DNA from: a virus | DNA: 22,921 nucleotides | Direction: 5' to 3' (one strand) | Virus record (IMG/VR): IMGVR_UViG_3300044991_002081 | Location: 1 to 22,921 of that record | In this document: positions 1-8,403 of the stretch, in pieces | How positions within the stretch are numbered: the first letter of the stretch is position 1 | How the letters are laid out: the number at the start of each line of letters is the position of its first letter | Program-made: the position numbers and the translations under genes | Notes under the pieces: generated by a model | What the model was told of the DNA's origin: nothing | What the model saw: the letters and a program-made list of their open reading frames with translations, nothing else | Database searches by the model: none

Positions 1-52
1 GGTGCGGAAGCCGGTTATTTCTCCCGTATGTCAGTTTTAAGAAAGGGGTCCG
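1..52. other. Leader upstream of the terminase genes
   Basis: Only 52 bases precede the first gene. They contain an AAAGGGG ribosome binding site (about 41-48) for the small terminase gene and nothing else recognisable. In lambda-like phages the cos site lies upstream of the small terminase gene, so it would be expected beyond the left edge, but no cos-like sequence can be confirmed here. Confidence 0.5.
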
Positions 53-511
53 ATGGCCAAGAAACTTAAATCCCTGTCCGCCGTCGCCCGCGCCCTGGGC
101 GTGAGCTCGGCCACCGTGGTCCGCCAGGCCAGGACCCCGGGGTTTCCCCCGAAGGAGCCGGACGGATACGACCTGGGGAAGATCAAGGCGTTCCGCCGGG
201 AACGCGGCCAGCTCAACAAGGCCGCCCCGGGTGGGGAGTACGGCGGCGCCATGACCCGGAAGATGGTCGCGCAGGCCCGCACCGCGGAGCTGGAGCTGGC
301 CAAGCTCGAGGGCTCGCTGCTGGACAAGGCCGAGGTGGAGCGCCGCCAGCGGGACTTCGTCCAGGTCGTCACAAACGGACTGCTTAATGCTCCGGCGCCG
401 CTGTCGCTGCTCGTGGCCAACAAGCCGCCGGCGTCGTGCGCCAAAGTGCTGAAAGAATACTTCCGTCGGATGCTGGACGGCTGGAGAAAACTCGATGAAA
501 CCGAAGCGTGA
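53..511 (+). CDS. Terminase small subunit, Nu1-like (DNA recognition)
   Basis: The 152-residue protein begins with a helix-turn-helix (about residues 6-30: SAVARALGVSSATVVRQA) followed by a KEPDGYDL wing, the pattern of Nu1-type terminase small subunits that bind the packaging site. Residues 75-150 are mainly helical with Leu/Glu-rich stretches (AELELAKLEGSLLDKAEVERR), as expected for the region that contacts the large subunit. A good AAGAAAGGGG ribosome binding site sits 5-6 bases before the ATG. The gene overlaps the large terminase by 17 bases, so the two are probably translationally coupled. Family assignment rests on the N-terminal motif and position; residue-level identity to lambda Nu1 is not claimed. 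Confidence 0.85.
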   Translation: MAKKLKSLSAVARALGVSSATVVRQARTPGFPPKEPDGYDLGKIKAFRRERGQLNKAAPGGEYGGAMTRKMVAQARTAELELAKLEGSLLDKAEVERRQRDFVQVVTNGLLNAPAPLSLLVANKPPASCAKVLKEYFRRMLDGWRKLDETEA

Positions 512-2282
512 GCCGAACCCGATGTGGGGCTACATCGAGCTGCCGCCCGAGGAGCCGATGTGGAAGTGGGCCGAGGAGAACCTGATCATCCCCCCGAAGA
601 CCGGGTCCAACTTCCCAGGGCAGTATCGTTCGGACCTGGCGCCGTACGCCCGGGACATCCTGGACATGATCCAGGATCCGGACATAAACACGGTCGTGAT
701 CGAGAAGGGCGCCCAGGTCGGGGCCACCATGATAATGGTTGTTGCGCTGGGCTACTGGTGCAAGAACGACCCCGGGCCCGTGCTGTTCGCCTACGCGACG
801 GAGGACGACGCGCGGTCCAAGTCCGAGGTGTCGATCATGCCGGTGTTCGAGGAGTCCCCCGGCCTGCGTGATCTAATCCCGGATGACCGGAAAAACTGCT
901 GGACGAAACTGCAGTACAAGCTCCGCAAGAACACGGTCAATTTCGTCGGATCCAACTCGGCGTCGAAGTTGAGCAGCCGGGCGATCCGCTACGGCGTCGG
1001 CGACGAGATCGACAAGTGGCCGGCAAAGGTCAAGAACGAAGCGGATCCGCCCTCCCTGCTCGAGCAGCGCACGAAGACGTACCAGGCGCGGCGCAAGCTG
1101 ATCCTTCTGTCCACCCCGACGAGTTCGACGGGGCATATCCACCGGCGGTACCTGCCCGGGGATCGCCGCCGGTTTTTCCTGAAGTGCCCGCATTGCGGGA
1201 TGCCGCAGATTCTGGTGTGGCCCCAGGTGAAGTTCGATTCCAAGCTGTCGATCGATGCGGCGGCGCTGAACGCGTATTACCAGTGCGCCGGGTGCAAGGG
1301 CAAGATCAACGACGCGGCCAAGGGAGCGATGTTGCAGAAGGGGCGGGAGCTGAAAAAGACGGCGGTCTCGATTGACCCCACGATGGCGAGCCTGCACCTG
1401 TCCAGCCTCTACGCACCATGGGTGCGGTGGGACCAGTTGGTCCGCAAGTGGCTGCACGCCGTGGCCAACCCGGAGCAGCTGCAGGACTTCATCAACAGCG
1501 AGTTGGGCGAGCCGTTTGACCGGACGGACAGCAAGATCGAGGTGGACCAGCTGCAGCACCGGGAGGGGGCCTACGAGGAGGGGCAGAAGTGGGTCAGCAT
1601 CCCCCCCTACTCCGGCGAGTATGAGAAGGCCGAGGACGGGGTGGATTACCAGACGCTGATCTGGGCAGACGTGCAGAAGGGGTACCTCGAGGCGGTTGTC
1701 CGGACGTTCTCTAAAAACGGGGACAGCGGCCTGGTGTGGTCGGGAACGCTGTCCGGTTTCGCCGCGCTGGACGAGCTGGCGGAGAAGTACGGGGCAAAGC
1801 TCACGGCCCTGGACCGCCGCTACCGCGGGGAGGAGGTGCTCGAGTGGGTGTACCAGAACCGAATGAACGGTTACCTGGTGACCATGGGCGTGACCCGGAA
1901 AGGCGGCACGCTGTTCGATGGCCACGCCCTGAACATCGACGAGGGGAAGCGAACTGCGAAGCGGGGGAAGGTCCGCCAGGTCTACGAGCTGTCGATCGAT
2001 CCGGACAAGGCCAAGGAGATCCTGGCCAAGTGCATCGCGGGGGACCCGTCCGTGCCGCGGTGGCTGATCCCGGCCGGTTACTCCCGGAACAGGGATTACG
2101 CGGAGCAGATGACCGCAGAGCAGAGTGTGGCGGGGAAGTGGGAGCAGCTGGGCGATCGGCCGAACCATCGGTGGGATGCGGAGGCGTGCCTGATCGCGAT
2201 GGCAATCAAGGTCGGTTTTTGGGAGTGGCGGCAAGTCAAGAAAGCCGGGGGGAAGGAAGACGATGAAACCAGTGGCACGTGA
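495..2282 (+). CDS. Terminase large subunit, lambda gpA family (ATPase-nuclease)
   Basis: This 595-residue protein should pump DNA into the prohead and cut the concatemer. A degenerate Walker A-like loop (KGAQVGAT, residues 71-78) is followed by a Walker B-like GDEID (169-173) and an STPTSSTGH coupling-type motif (206-214). A zinc-ribbon pair, C231xxC234 and C264xxC267, is inserted between the ATPase and the nuclease. The nuclease half shows WADVQ (Asp392), ALDRR (Asp440) and HRWDAE (Asp561), the acidic residues expected of an RNase H-like nuclease. The length is close to lambda gpA (641 residues). It overlaps the small subunit by 17 bases and the next gene by 20. A GpA-type terminase usually goes with cos packaging. 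Confidence 0.95.
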   Translation: MKPKREPNPMWGYIELPPEEPMWKWAEENLIIPPKTGSNFPGQYRSDLAPYARDILDMIQDPDINTVVIEKGAQVGATMIMVVALGYWCKNDPGPVLFAYATEDDARSKSEVSIMPVFEESPGLRDLIPDDRKNCWTKLQYKLRKNTVNFVGSNSASKLSSRAIRYGVGDEIDKWPAKVKNEADPPSLLEQRTKTYQARRKLILLSTPTSSTGHIHRRYLPGDRRRFFLKCPHCGMPQILVWPQVKFDSKLSIDAAALNAYYQCAGCKGKINDAAKGAMLQKGRELKKTAVSIDPTMASLHLSSLYAPWVRWDQLVRKWLHAVANPEQLQDFINSELGEPFDRTDSKIEVDQLQHREGAYEEGQKWVSIPPYSGEYEKAEDGVDYQTLIWADVQKGYLEAVVRTFSKNGDSGLVWSGTLSGFAALDELAEKYGAKLTALDRRYRGEEVLEWVYQNRMNGYLVTMGVTRKGGTLFDGHALNIDEGKRTAKRGKVRQVYELSIDPDKAKEILAKCIAGDPSVPRWLIPAGYSRNRDYAEQMTAEQSVAGKWEQLGDRPNHRWDAEACLIAMAIKVGFWEWRQVKKAGGKEDDETSGT

Positions 2283-2478
2283 ACGGGTGTGGGGGTGTTT
2301 CCGGTGTTCGGACACGCGGGTCATATTGTTGCCCCCGCGCTCCCGTGAGATTGTCGGGGTGACGGGCCTGGAACAGATCATCTGCCCGGCCTGCTGCGGG
2401 ACGGTGTCACTGGCCCGCCGGGTGGACATGAACTCCACGCGTAATCGGTCGTGCCCGCAGAAGAGGAGGAAAAGTTAA
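2263..2478 (+). CDS. Small zinc-ribbon-like protein
   Basis: The 71-residue product has two CxxC pairs, C12xxC15 and C41xxC44, spaced as in a zinc ribbon, and a basic C-terminus (QKRRKS). The start is well supported by GGAAGGAAG just before the ATG and lies 20 bases inside the terminase gene, implying coupling. No family is recognised. Its position between terminase and the gpW-slot gene suggests a packaging or head-assembly accessory role, but that is only context. GC-rich third positions and the paired cysteines argue that it is real. Confidence 0.65.
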   Translation: MKPVARERVWGCFRCSDTRVILLPPRSREIVGVTGLEQIICPACCGTVSLARRVDMNSTRNRSCPQKRRKS

Positions 2479-2499
2479 GCATTTGACGAGCATCGGATT

Positions 2500-2868
2500 A
2501 TGAGTAGGATTGTGTCCAACAACGGAGCCTTGGTGGACGCACTTTACACGGCAATCTCTACAGCCCTACTGGCGGAGCTGGGAACGCTCTACCCCTCCGC
2601 ATCGTCTCCCGTTGAACACGCCGAGTATGCGGCCATGATCTCCGAATACGCGGCCGCCCGGGCTGCCTCCGCCAAAGTCGGCGCCCGGGCTCAGGAGTCG
2701 TACTCGGCCGTTGGTGTCAGCTTCAACTTCCGCAACGCCGGCGGAGCCGCTCGCGTGGCGGCCGGCCTTCGGGTCCAACTGGCCCGGGCCGGGTTTTCTA
2801 TCAACGCGGGGACAGCCATCGTGCACGACATCCGCGACATCAACCAGGACGCGGAGGCGCTGTCATGA
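2500..2868 (+). CDS. Unknown protein in the head-tail joining (gpW) slot
   Basis: The 122-residue protein is Ala-rich and mostly helical in its first half (EYAAMISEYAAARAASAK), with a possible beta segment (SAVGVSFNFRNAG) in the middle. It lies between terminase and portal, where lambda encodes gpW (68 residues), but no gpW sequence signature is visible and it is nearly twice as long. The ribosome binding site before the ATG at 2500 is weak; an in-frame GTG at 2512 preceded by AGTAGGA is an alternative start. It ends in an ATGA overlap with the portal gene. Confidence 0.65.
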   Translation: MSRIVSNNGALVDALYTAISTALLAELGTLYPSASSPVEHAEYAAMISEYAAARAASAKVGARAQESYSAVGVSFNFRNAGGAARVAAGLRVQLARAGFSINAGTAIVHDIRDINQDAEALS

Positions 2869-4343
2869 GCCGGGTAAAGCTCGCATGGCAGTACGCCAAG
2901 GCGGCGGGCCGGATCATGGCCGGCGGGTACGACGCGGCCAAATCCGACCGCAACCGCGGCGACATGCCGTGGGGTAGCGCCGTCTCCCAGGACGAGGACC
3001 ACTTCGTCACCGGCTATGACCGGGAGACCATCCGGCAAAAGCTCCTGCACATGCGCCGCAACGTGCCGCTCGTCAAGAGCCTGTGCGACAGGATGTGCGA
3101 TTTCGTCGTCGGGCCGGCGGGGCTGCAAGTCCAAGCCCTGACAGATGACCCCGCGTGGAACAATGCCGCGGAGCAGTGGTTTGCCGCATGGTGCCGGAAC
3201 TGCGACGTTACCGGGCGGATCCCGTTCCGCCGGATCCAGCGCGGCCTGGTCGACGCCCGCCTGTGGGCCGGTGAGTCGTTCATCCTGTTCACCGATGACG
3301 GGCACCTGCAGGCCATCGAGGCTGAGCGCGTGCGTCAGCCGGTTGGCGTGCCCGAGACGGCCACGCAGTATGACGGCATGCTCCTGTCCGGCCCGCGCGT
3401 CACGCATTGGTACATCGCCGACCGGGACGACCAGGGCACGTTCATGAAGCCGCTGGGCCGCTGGGTTGAGGCCGAGAAGGTGTACCACTACGGGAGCCCG
3501 TGGCGGTTCGACTCCATCCGCGCCTTGCCCGAGCTGGCGGCCGCGGTCAATGTCATCACCGACATCGGAGAGATCAGCCTGTTCACGTTGATCCAGATGA
3601 AGAAGCAGGCCCAGATCGCCGGCGTCAGCAACACCGAAGGCGCGACGGACCTGCTTGCCACGCGCGGATCCAGCTCGAAGGGGGCCGTTACGCAAAACGG
3701 GATCCGCGCCCACAAGCTCGACGGCGCCGGCCTGATCCTGCGCGGCCTGCAGGGGGAGACGCTGACTCTGGCGAGCCCCGCCACGCCGAACCCGAACCTC
3801 GAGGGCCACCTCGTTTTCAACATCCGGACCGCCTGCTCGACGATCGGCCTGCCCTATGAGGTGGCCATGATGGACTCGACGCGCGGCAACCTGTCCCAGA
3901 ACAAGGCCATCCGGGAGCTGTTCTCGCGTGTGGTGGATACGTGGCAGCTGGACGGGACCGACTTCGTAAAGTACGCCTGGTGCTACGCCCTGCCGTTCGC
4001 CTGGAAGTCCGGCGCCATCCCGAAGCCCCCGGTTGACAAGAACGGGCGCAGCCAGTGGGACCGGATCGACGTGCAGCCGCCGCCGGCAACCTGGGCGGAT
4101 CCCCAGGACGCAGCCGAGACCGACACCAAGAACCTGCTGCTCGGTAAGATCACGCACGGGTCGGTCATCCGCCGCACGGGCGGGAACCGGCTGGACGTGT
4201 GGAAGCAGCGGGCGAAAGAGGAACAGGAGCGCCTGGCCCTGGCAAAGGAATACGGGATCGACCCTGACAAGATCGCATCCGTTCAGATGAGCGGGTCGGC
4301 GCCGTCCGGGAAGCCCGCACCCAAGCCCGAGGAAACACCGTGA
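2865..4343 (+). CDS. Portal protein, lambda gpB family
   Basis: The 492-residue protein matches lambda-type portals in length (lambda gpB is 533) and in pattern. Features are an N-terminal RIMAGGYDAAKSDRNRG segment, a conserved helical region with RRNVPLVKSLCDRMCDFVVG (residues 60-80), the IGLPYEV...TRGNLSQNKAIREL motif (about 328-352), and a C-terminal 'W-x-D-P-Q-D-A-A-E...K...G' segment. It would form the dodecameric ring at the capsid vertex through which DNA enters and the tail attaches. The ATG overlaps the upstream stop (ATGA) and the stop overlaps the GTG of the protease gene. The C-terminal 30 residues are Pro/Lys-rich and probably disordered. Confidence 0.93.
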   Translation: MSRVKLAWQYAKAAGRIMAGGYDAAKSDRNRGDMPWGSAVSQDEDHFVTGYDRETIRQKLLHMRRNVPLVKSLCDRMCDFVVGPAGLQVQALTDDPAWNNAAEQWFAAWCRNCDVTGRIPFRRIQRGLVDARLWAGESFILFTDDGHLQAIEAERVRQPVGVPETATQYDGMLLSGPRVTHWYIADRDDQGTFMKPLGRWVEAEKVYHYGSPWRFDSIRALPELAAAVNVITDIGEISLFTLIQMKKQAQIAGVSNTEGATDLLATRGSSSKGAVTQNGIRAHKLDGAGLILRGLQGETLTLASPATPNPNLEGHLVFNIRTACSTIGLPYEVAMMDSTRGNLSQNKAIRELFSRVVDTWQLDGTDFVKYAWCYALPFAWKSGAIPKPPVDKNGRSQWDRIDVQPPPATWADPQDAAETDTKNLLLGKITHGSVIRRTGGNRLDVWKQRAKEEQERLALAKEYGIDPDKIASVQMSGSAPSGKPAPKPEETP

Positions 4344-5149
4344 AAAACGAAGTCCGCATCCAGGACCGCCTTAGCGAACCGTGGGCCATCCGTCCCGCCG
4401 CCCTGCATTCGTTCCTGGCAATGGAAGACGACCGGCGCAGCTCGGACAACCTAAAGCGCCAGATGATCAAGGGCGCGGTATCGGATGGCCTCGCCATCAT
4501 CCAGCTGAACGGCGTGATGATGAACCACCCGGACGAGATAGACATCGAATGCGGGGCGTGCTCAACCAGTCAGTTTTCAGAAGTGGTGGAGGATGCCGCC
4601 AACGACCCCGCCATCAGCGCCATCCTGATCGACGTTGACAGCCCTGGCGGGCAGACCCTTGGCGTGGATGAGGCCGCTGCCACCGTGCGGGCCGCCGCCG
4701 CCGTCAAGCCGGTCATCGCCTACACGGGCGGGCTGATGTGCTCCGCTGCCTACTGGGCCTGCTGCGGGGCGTCTGCGGTGTACTGCTCGCGCATGGCGAT
4801 GGTCGGGTCAATCGGGTGTTACGGGCTCATCGGGGACGTGTCCAAGTACTACGACAGCCTCGGGATCAAGATGTACCTGATCAAGTCCGGCGCGAACAAG
4901 GGCGACGGCGCGTTTGGCACGCCGGTTCCCGAATCCATGATCAAGCGCGTGCAGGGGCTGGTGGACAAGATCGGCGGCATGTTCCGCGCGGACGTGAAAG
5001 CGTCCCGCCCGGGCGTGTCGGACGAAACGATGGAGGGTCAAGAATTCCTCGGGGCTGATGCGATGGCCGCCGGGTTAGTCGATAGTGTTACGAGTTACGA
5101 CAGCGCCGTTGCCGACGCGGGTGCGTTGGTGGCGATGCGCGCAAAGTGA
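4340..5149 (+). CDS. Head maturation protease, S49 (SppA / lambda gpC) family
   Basis: The 269-residue protein has the ClpP/crotonase-type S49 fold: IDVDSPGGQ (97-105), the nucleophile motif MCSAAYWA (Ser135), VGSIGCYG (155-162) and the probable catalytic lysine in SGANKGDG (Lys187). It ends with the common QEFLGADAMAAGLVDSV segment. This enzyme should cleave scaffold and portal during capsid maturation. The start is GTG in a GTGA overlap with the portal stop. In lambda the scaffold Nu3 is nested in the 3' end of C; here the protease ends early and a separate coiled-coil ORF lies downstream (5665-6108). Confidence 0.92.
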   Translation: MKNEVRIQDRLSEPWAIRPAALHSFLAMEDDRRSSDNLKRQMIKGAVSDGLAIIQLNGVMMNHPDEIDIECGACSTSQFSEVVEDAANDPAISAILIDVDSPGGQTLGVDEAAATVRAAAAVKPVIAYTGGLMCSAAYWACCGASAVYCSRMAMVGSIGCYGLIGDVSKYYDSLGIKMYLIKSGANKGDGAFGTPVPESMIKRVQGLVDKIGGMFRADVKASRPGVSDETMEGQEFLGADAMAAGLVDSVTSYDSAVADAGALVAMRAK

Positions 5150-5163
5150 AAAGGAACGGGAAC

Positions 5164-5652
5164 ATGAAGAAGCTGATCGTTGGAGTCGGGATCATCGCGG
5201 CGCTGTTGGCCGCCGTCGTGCCGGTGCAGGCCGACCAGTATTACCAGGAAGTCACCGTCATTTGCACGAATGGCGGAACGTCCTATTCGGACCAGCTCGC
5301 GGTGGCCGGACTGCTCGACAAGGTCGAATACATCAAGGGCGGCGCCGACACGCAGACCTTCACGGTCGCCACGTTCAGCGGCACGACCGCCATCGACACC
5401 CTGGCCACGAAGCAGGTTACGGCTGCGGCGTCCGGCGTTGTTCGGCCTCGGGTCATGGGCATGACCACGGCCGGCGTGACGATTACCTCGTCCACCAACG
5501 CAGTCGGTAATGCTGCCACCGTCCTTGTCGCCCCGTATGAGCGCCCCCGGATCGGCGGCAACGTCAAGATCCGCGTCGTGTCCGATACCGGCGCTTCCGG
5601 CACGGCGGAAAGCACGAACACCTTCCGGATCTACCTCGTTCCCCAGAATTAA
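5164..5652 (+). CDS. Exported-looking beta-rich protein in the capsid decoration slot
   Basis: The ATG at 5164 is preferred to an in-frame GTG at 5146 because AAGGAACGGG precedes it and because it produces a clean signal peptide: MKK, a hydrophobic stretch of about 17 residues, and a VQA|DQ cleavage site after residue 23. The mature 139 residues are Thr/Val/Ala-rich and read as a beta-sandwich (VEYIKGG...TFTVATFSGT, GNVKIRVVSDT), a pattern typical of small virion surface proteins. The position between protease and major capsid matches lambda gpD (decoration). A Sec signal on a capsid protein is odd. Alternatives are a protein displayed on the cell, or a hydrophobic N-terminus used as a capsid anchor. 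Confidence 0.7.
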   Translation: MKKLIVGVGIIAALLAAVVPVQADQYYQEVTVICTNGGTSYSDQLAVAGLLDKVEYIKGGADTQTFTVATFSGTTAIDTLATKQVTAAASGVVRPRVMGMTTAGVTITSSTNAVGNAATVLVAPYERPRIGGNVKIRVVSDTGASGTAESTNTFRIYLVPQN

Positions 5653-5664
5653 GGAGCGCTGACC

Positions 5665-6108
5665 ATGCCCGAGAAAACCGTTGTTGAACAGTTGGCCGCA
5701 GCGACCACGACCGTGGCCGACCTGACCGCCAAGCTGACCGCCGAGTCCGGCAAGGTGACCGCCCTGGAAGCCAGCGTCAAGGCGCTGACTGCCGAGCGTG
5801 ACACCTTCAAGGCCACGGCCGAGAAGGCCACCGCCGATCTGACCGCCGAGCAGGGCAAGCACGGCGTCACCGCCAAGGCGCTCGAGGACTCGACCGCCAA
5901 GGTCAAGAACCTCGAAGCGAAGCTCGCCGATCCGTCGTTCAAGGCGGCCGACGCTGGCGGCGCCCCCGTGGTTCCCCAGGGGACGAAGCCCGCCTCCGAA
6001 GGCGAGCCGATGACCCTGGCGAAGCTGGAAGCGGCGTACATGGCTGAAACCGATCCCGTCAAACTGGAAGCGCTCCGGAAGCAGATCTTCGAAGCGCAGG
6101 CGAAGTAG
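5665..6108 (+). CDS. Coiled-coil protein, probable capsid scaffold
   Basis: The 147-residue protein is strongly heptad-patterned from about residue 5 to 95 (VADLTAKLTAESGKVTALEA and following), then has a Pro/Gly/Ala-rich linker (100-122) and a short helical, basic C-terminus (EALRKQIFEAQAK). Scaffolding proteins are typically helical, coiled-coil and encoded just upstream of the major capsid gene, often with a basic C-terminal capsid-binding helix. All of these hold here, but function is inferred from position and composition. AAGGAG precedes the ATG by 7-8 bases. A coiled-coil capsid-stabilising protein is the main alternative. Confidence 0.7.
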   Translation: MPEKTVVEQLAAATTTVADLTAKLTAESGKVTALEASVKALTAERDTFKATAEKATADLTAEQGKHGVTAKALEDSTAKVKNLEAKLADPSFKAADAGGAPVVPQGTKPASEGEPMTLAKLEAAYMAETDPVKLEALRKQIFEAQAK

Positions 6109-6137
6109 AACCCCCGAACCCGCAAGGATACACGATC

Positions 6138-7034
6138 ATGGCCACGACCTATACCGGATTCAACGAAACCGTCCTGATGAAGGACTCCCTCGGCGCGCTG
6201 AAGGCTGCGCTCATTTCCATCAACGCCTTTTCGTTCAAGGCGGAAACCAAGAGCATGCTCAAGGGCGAAGTCGTCAAGGTGCCGATCCGTGGCGCCGCGA
6301 CCGCCGCGACCCGCGTGCTCGGAGCGGATGGCGAAAGCGGCGGCGCGTCCGCCACGGCGTCCGTTACGCTGCTCGACCCGATTGCTTCGCAGTGGGAAGC
6401 GGTGGACGGGCGCGACCCCCTGACGGCGTTCATGGACCGCGCCATCGAGCACTCCTACGCCGTCGCGAAGGCGTACCTCGACGCGGCCCTGGCGTACTTC
6501 ACCGCCGCCAACTATGGCGACCTGGCCACCGACAAGCTGGTGGTTCCGGTTTCCGAGTTCGGCATGGCGGACATCGCCCAGCTTGCGAAGAAGGCCGACG
6601 ACAAGGGCGTCAGCGAGCGCGGTCGCTCCCTGATCCTGAATTCGTCCTATGCCTGGCAGGCGGTCGGCGATTCGACGCTGGGCCTGATCATCGCCACGGG
6701 CGGAAGCAAGTCGTTCGAGACGGGCATCCTGCCCCCGCTCGGCGGCATGCAGACGTTCAAGTACAGCGCCCTGCCGACCAACTCGCAGAACCTGGCCGGC
6801 ATCGTGTGCGACACCTCGGCGCTCGCGTGCGCCATGGCCCCCGTGCTGCCCGTGTCCATCGGCGGCGAATCGTCCGCCGAGTTCAACCAGATCCTGAGCG
6901 ACCCCGAGAGCGGAGTCGTGATGAGCTACCGGCGCTGGCGCGATTCCGGCAAGGGCATCACCTACGGCCGGTTCGAGGTCATGCCCGGATTCGCCAAGTG
7001 CAACGCCGCGGCCATCCGCCTGCTGTCCGCCTAA
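6138..7034 (+). CDS. Major capsid protein
   Basis: The 298-residue product lies where the coat gene belongs in this gene order and has coat-like composition: an N-terminal helix region with FNETVLMKDSLGALKAAL, an alternating beta/helix body, long Ala-rich helical segments (AVAKAYLDAALAYFTAANYG), and a C-terminal YGRFEVMPGFAKCNAAAIRLL strand-turn ending. An HK97-type fold is assumed because no other fold is known for this phage group; the sequence alone does not prove it. The ribosome binding site is CAAGGAT, about 9 bases before the ATG. The gene is monocistronic-looking within the operon, with 29- and 15-base gaps either side. Confidence 0.85.
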   Translation: MATTYTGFNETVLMKDSLGALKAALISINAFSFKAETKSMLKGEVVKVPIRGAATAATRVLGADGESGGASATASVTLLDPIASQWEAVDGRDPLTAFMDRAIEHSYAVAKAYLDAALAYFTAANYGDLATDKLVVPVSEFGMADIAQLAKKADDKGVSERGRSLILNSSYAWQAVGDSTLGLIIATGGSKSFETGILPPLGGMQTFKYSALPTNSQNLAGIVCDTSALACAMAPVLPVSIGGESSAEFNQILSDPESGVVMSYRRWRDSGKGITYGRFEVMPGFAKCNAAAIRLLSA

Positions 7035-7049
7035 CCGAAGGAGCTCGCC

Positions 7050-7277
7050 ATGATGAAGGCATTCTCACTGATCGCCAAGATGGCGGACGGTAAGGCGTCC
7101 GGCGAAGTCGGCTTTGAGCTGCCTTCGCTCGTGGCGGAAGCAAAAGCGGCGCGGGCTTCCGGTCTGTATGACGGCAAGCCCTGCGCCGAAGTTTGCGTCC
7201 TTTCGTCCATGCACTTCCGGCCCGTCTACTCGGCACGCTGCGAGAAGCCGGTCGTTGCGAAACCCAAGGCCAAGTAA
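7050..7277 (+). CDS. Small unknown protein after the capsid gene
   Basis: The 75-residue protein begins MMKAFSLIAKMADGKASGEVG and ends in a Lys/Pro-rich tail (VVAKPKAK). It has three cysteines (C-A-E-V-C around residue 46-50 and one near 65). A strong AAGGAG lies before the start, so it is probably translated. The location between major capsid and the gpFII-slot gene corresponds to lambda FI, an assembly accessory protein, but no sequence similarity is recognised and no function can be assigned. Confidence 0.6.
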   Translation: MMKAFSLIAKMADGKASGEVGFELPSLVAEAKAARASGLYDGKPCAEVCVLSSMHFRPVYSARCEKPVVAKPKAK

Positions 7278-7280
7278 CCC

Positions 7281-7646
7281 ATGTGCGCCGATCTTGCCGA
7301 GATGATCGCTGATGACCTCCGGGAAGGACCCGGGGCCGATTTCGGGCGAGCCCTCACGTTCGAGCAATCGAATAAGCGTGGGCGCCAAGCGTTCAGCGTT
7401 ACAGCGGCACCCGTTTCCGGAGTCCCCACAGCGGAGTCCGGCAAGATCGACGCTGATTTTGAATCCTGGTCGGCCCAGGCCCTTGTGCCTGTGGCCGACT
7501 GCCCGTACCAGCCCGATGTCGGGCAGCGTGTTGTAATCGCAGCCACGGGCACCTTGCCGGAGATGAAATGCCGGGTCATCCGGTGCACCCCGGATCCCCT
7601 TGGCGGAATCTACCAGATCGACCTGGAGCCACTCACCCGTGCTTAG
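7281..7646 (+). CDS. Probable head-tail connector (gpFII slot)
   Basis: The 121-residue product resembles lambda gpFII (117 residues) in length and position. The C-terminal half (residues 68-121) is beta-rich (PDVGQRVVIAATGTLPEMKC, YQIDLEPLTRA), consistent with a small beta-barrel connector, but this is context-based. It ends inside the next gene (8-base overlap with the GTG at 7639). The start ATG has only a weak AAGT ribosome site and lies 3 bases after the previous stop, so re-initiation is likely. Confidence 0.6.
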   Translation: MCADLAEMIADDLREGPGADFGRALTFEQSNKRGRQAFSVTAAPVSGVPTAESGKIDADFESWSAQALVPVADCPYQPDVGQRVVIAATGTLPEMKCRVIRCTPDPLGGIYQIDLEPLTRA

Positions 7647-8403
7647 CCTGGACATAGACACCACCAGCTTCGAGCGAGCTATCGCGGATTACGCGAAGTT
7701 CGACAAGCGTGCTTTGCCGGACATCGTCAACGCGAAGCTCGGTGACTGGGCATGGCGCGCGGCCCAGCTGGTCCGCTACACGATCCCCGAAATTATCCGG
7801 GCTGTCCCCGACTCCATCCGCGGGAACCGGAAAGCCTGGTGGAAATTCGTCCAGACCGTTTACAACCGGGGATTCAGCCTGAAGGGCCGTCGGAAGACGA
7901 CGGCTGAGGAGTACTGGCAGGGGTACTACGATTCGCCAACAGGCAAGTGGCGCGCGACTCGTAAGACCATTTCGACGTTCAAGATCACCGGGATGGCAGA
8001 ACACCGTAAGGGGGATCTGCGCCGGGTGTCCGATTCGATCATCCGCCGGCGCGCGGCAACGTGCAAATCGTTCACGGCTCAGTTCCTCATGACGGCGCTC
8101 ATGCTCGGGAAGAACGTCACATCCGTGGGCGGGAAGAAGACCTGGCTGTACCGGGGGATCATGACGCAGAAAGCTCTCCCCGAATCGATTCTCTGCACTG
8201 CGGCGTTCAACATCCCGTTCCGGGCCAGGACCTTGGAGAACAAGCGGCACGAGGGCCAGCACGGCCGCCGCGTCCAGGGGAAGATGGACATCGCCAGGGA
8301 CGCCGTCATCCGGGCCCGGGATGAAGTCGTGGCGGACACCGAGCTCAAGACCCGGGAACGGTATGCCCGCGCGGCGCAGAACCTCACAGCGGGGACATTC
8401 TGA
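7639..8403 (+). CDS. Tail completion / minor tail protein (gpZ slot)
   Basis: I place the start at GTG 7639 (254 residues): GGAG lies 10 bases upstream, and the sequence after it, LSLDIDTTSFERAIADYAK, is a typical beginning for phage tail-completion proteins. A TTG at 7600 would add 13 poorly conserved-looking residues inside the upstream gene. The protein is basic (many Arg/Lys) and helical, with RAAQLVRYTIPEIIRA around residues 40-57. It occupies the lambda Z position, where the product is needed to finish the head-proximal tail tip. The TGATG overlap with the next gene suggests coupling. Confidence 0.65.
   Translation: MLSLDIDTTSFERAIADYAKFDKRALPDIVNAKLGDWAWRAAQLVRYTIPEIIRAVPDSIRGNRKAWWKFVQTVYNRGFSLKGRRKTTAEEYWQGYYDSPTGKWRATRKTISTFKITGMAEHRKGDLRRVSDSIIRRRAATCKSFTAQFLMTALMLGKNVTSVGGKKTWLYRGIMTQKALPESILCTAAFNIPFRARTLENKRHEGQHGRRVQGKMDIARDAVIRARDEVVADTELKTRERYARAAQNLTAGTF

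Noticed and set aside
2691-4157. Long minus-strand open frame opposite the portal gene (also 873-2438 and 16952-18226 on the minus strand)
   Set aside because: These are antisense shadows of high-GC genes: no ribosome sites, Arg/Pro/Gly-rich composition, no domain pattern, and the + strand products are recognisable or have better coding statistics.
7600-7638. TTG start at 7600 for the tail completion gene
   Set aside because: It would deepen the overlap with the preceding gene, lacks a clear ribosome site, and adds residues unlike a typical N-terminus; GTG 7639 is better placed.
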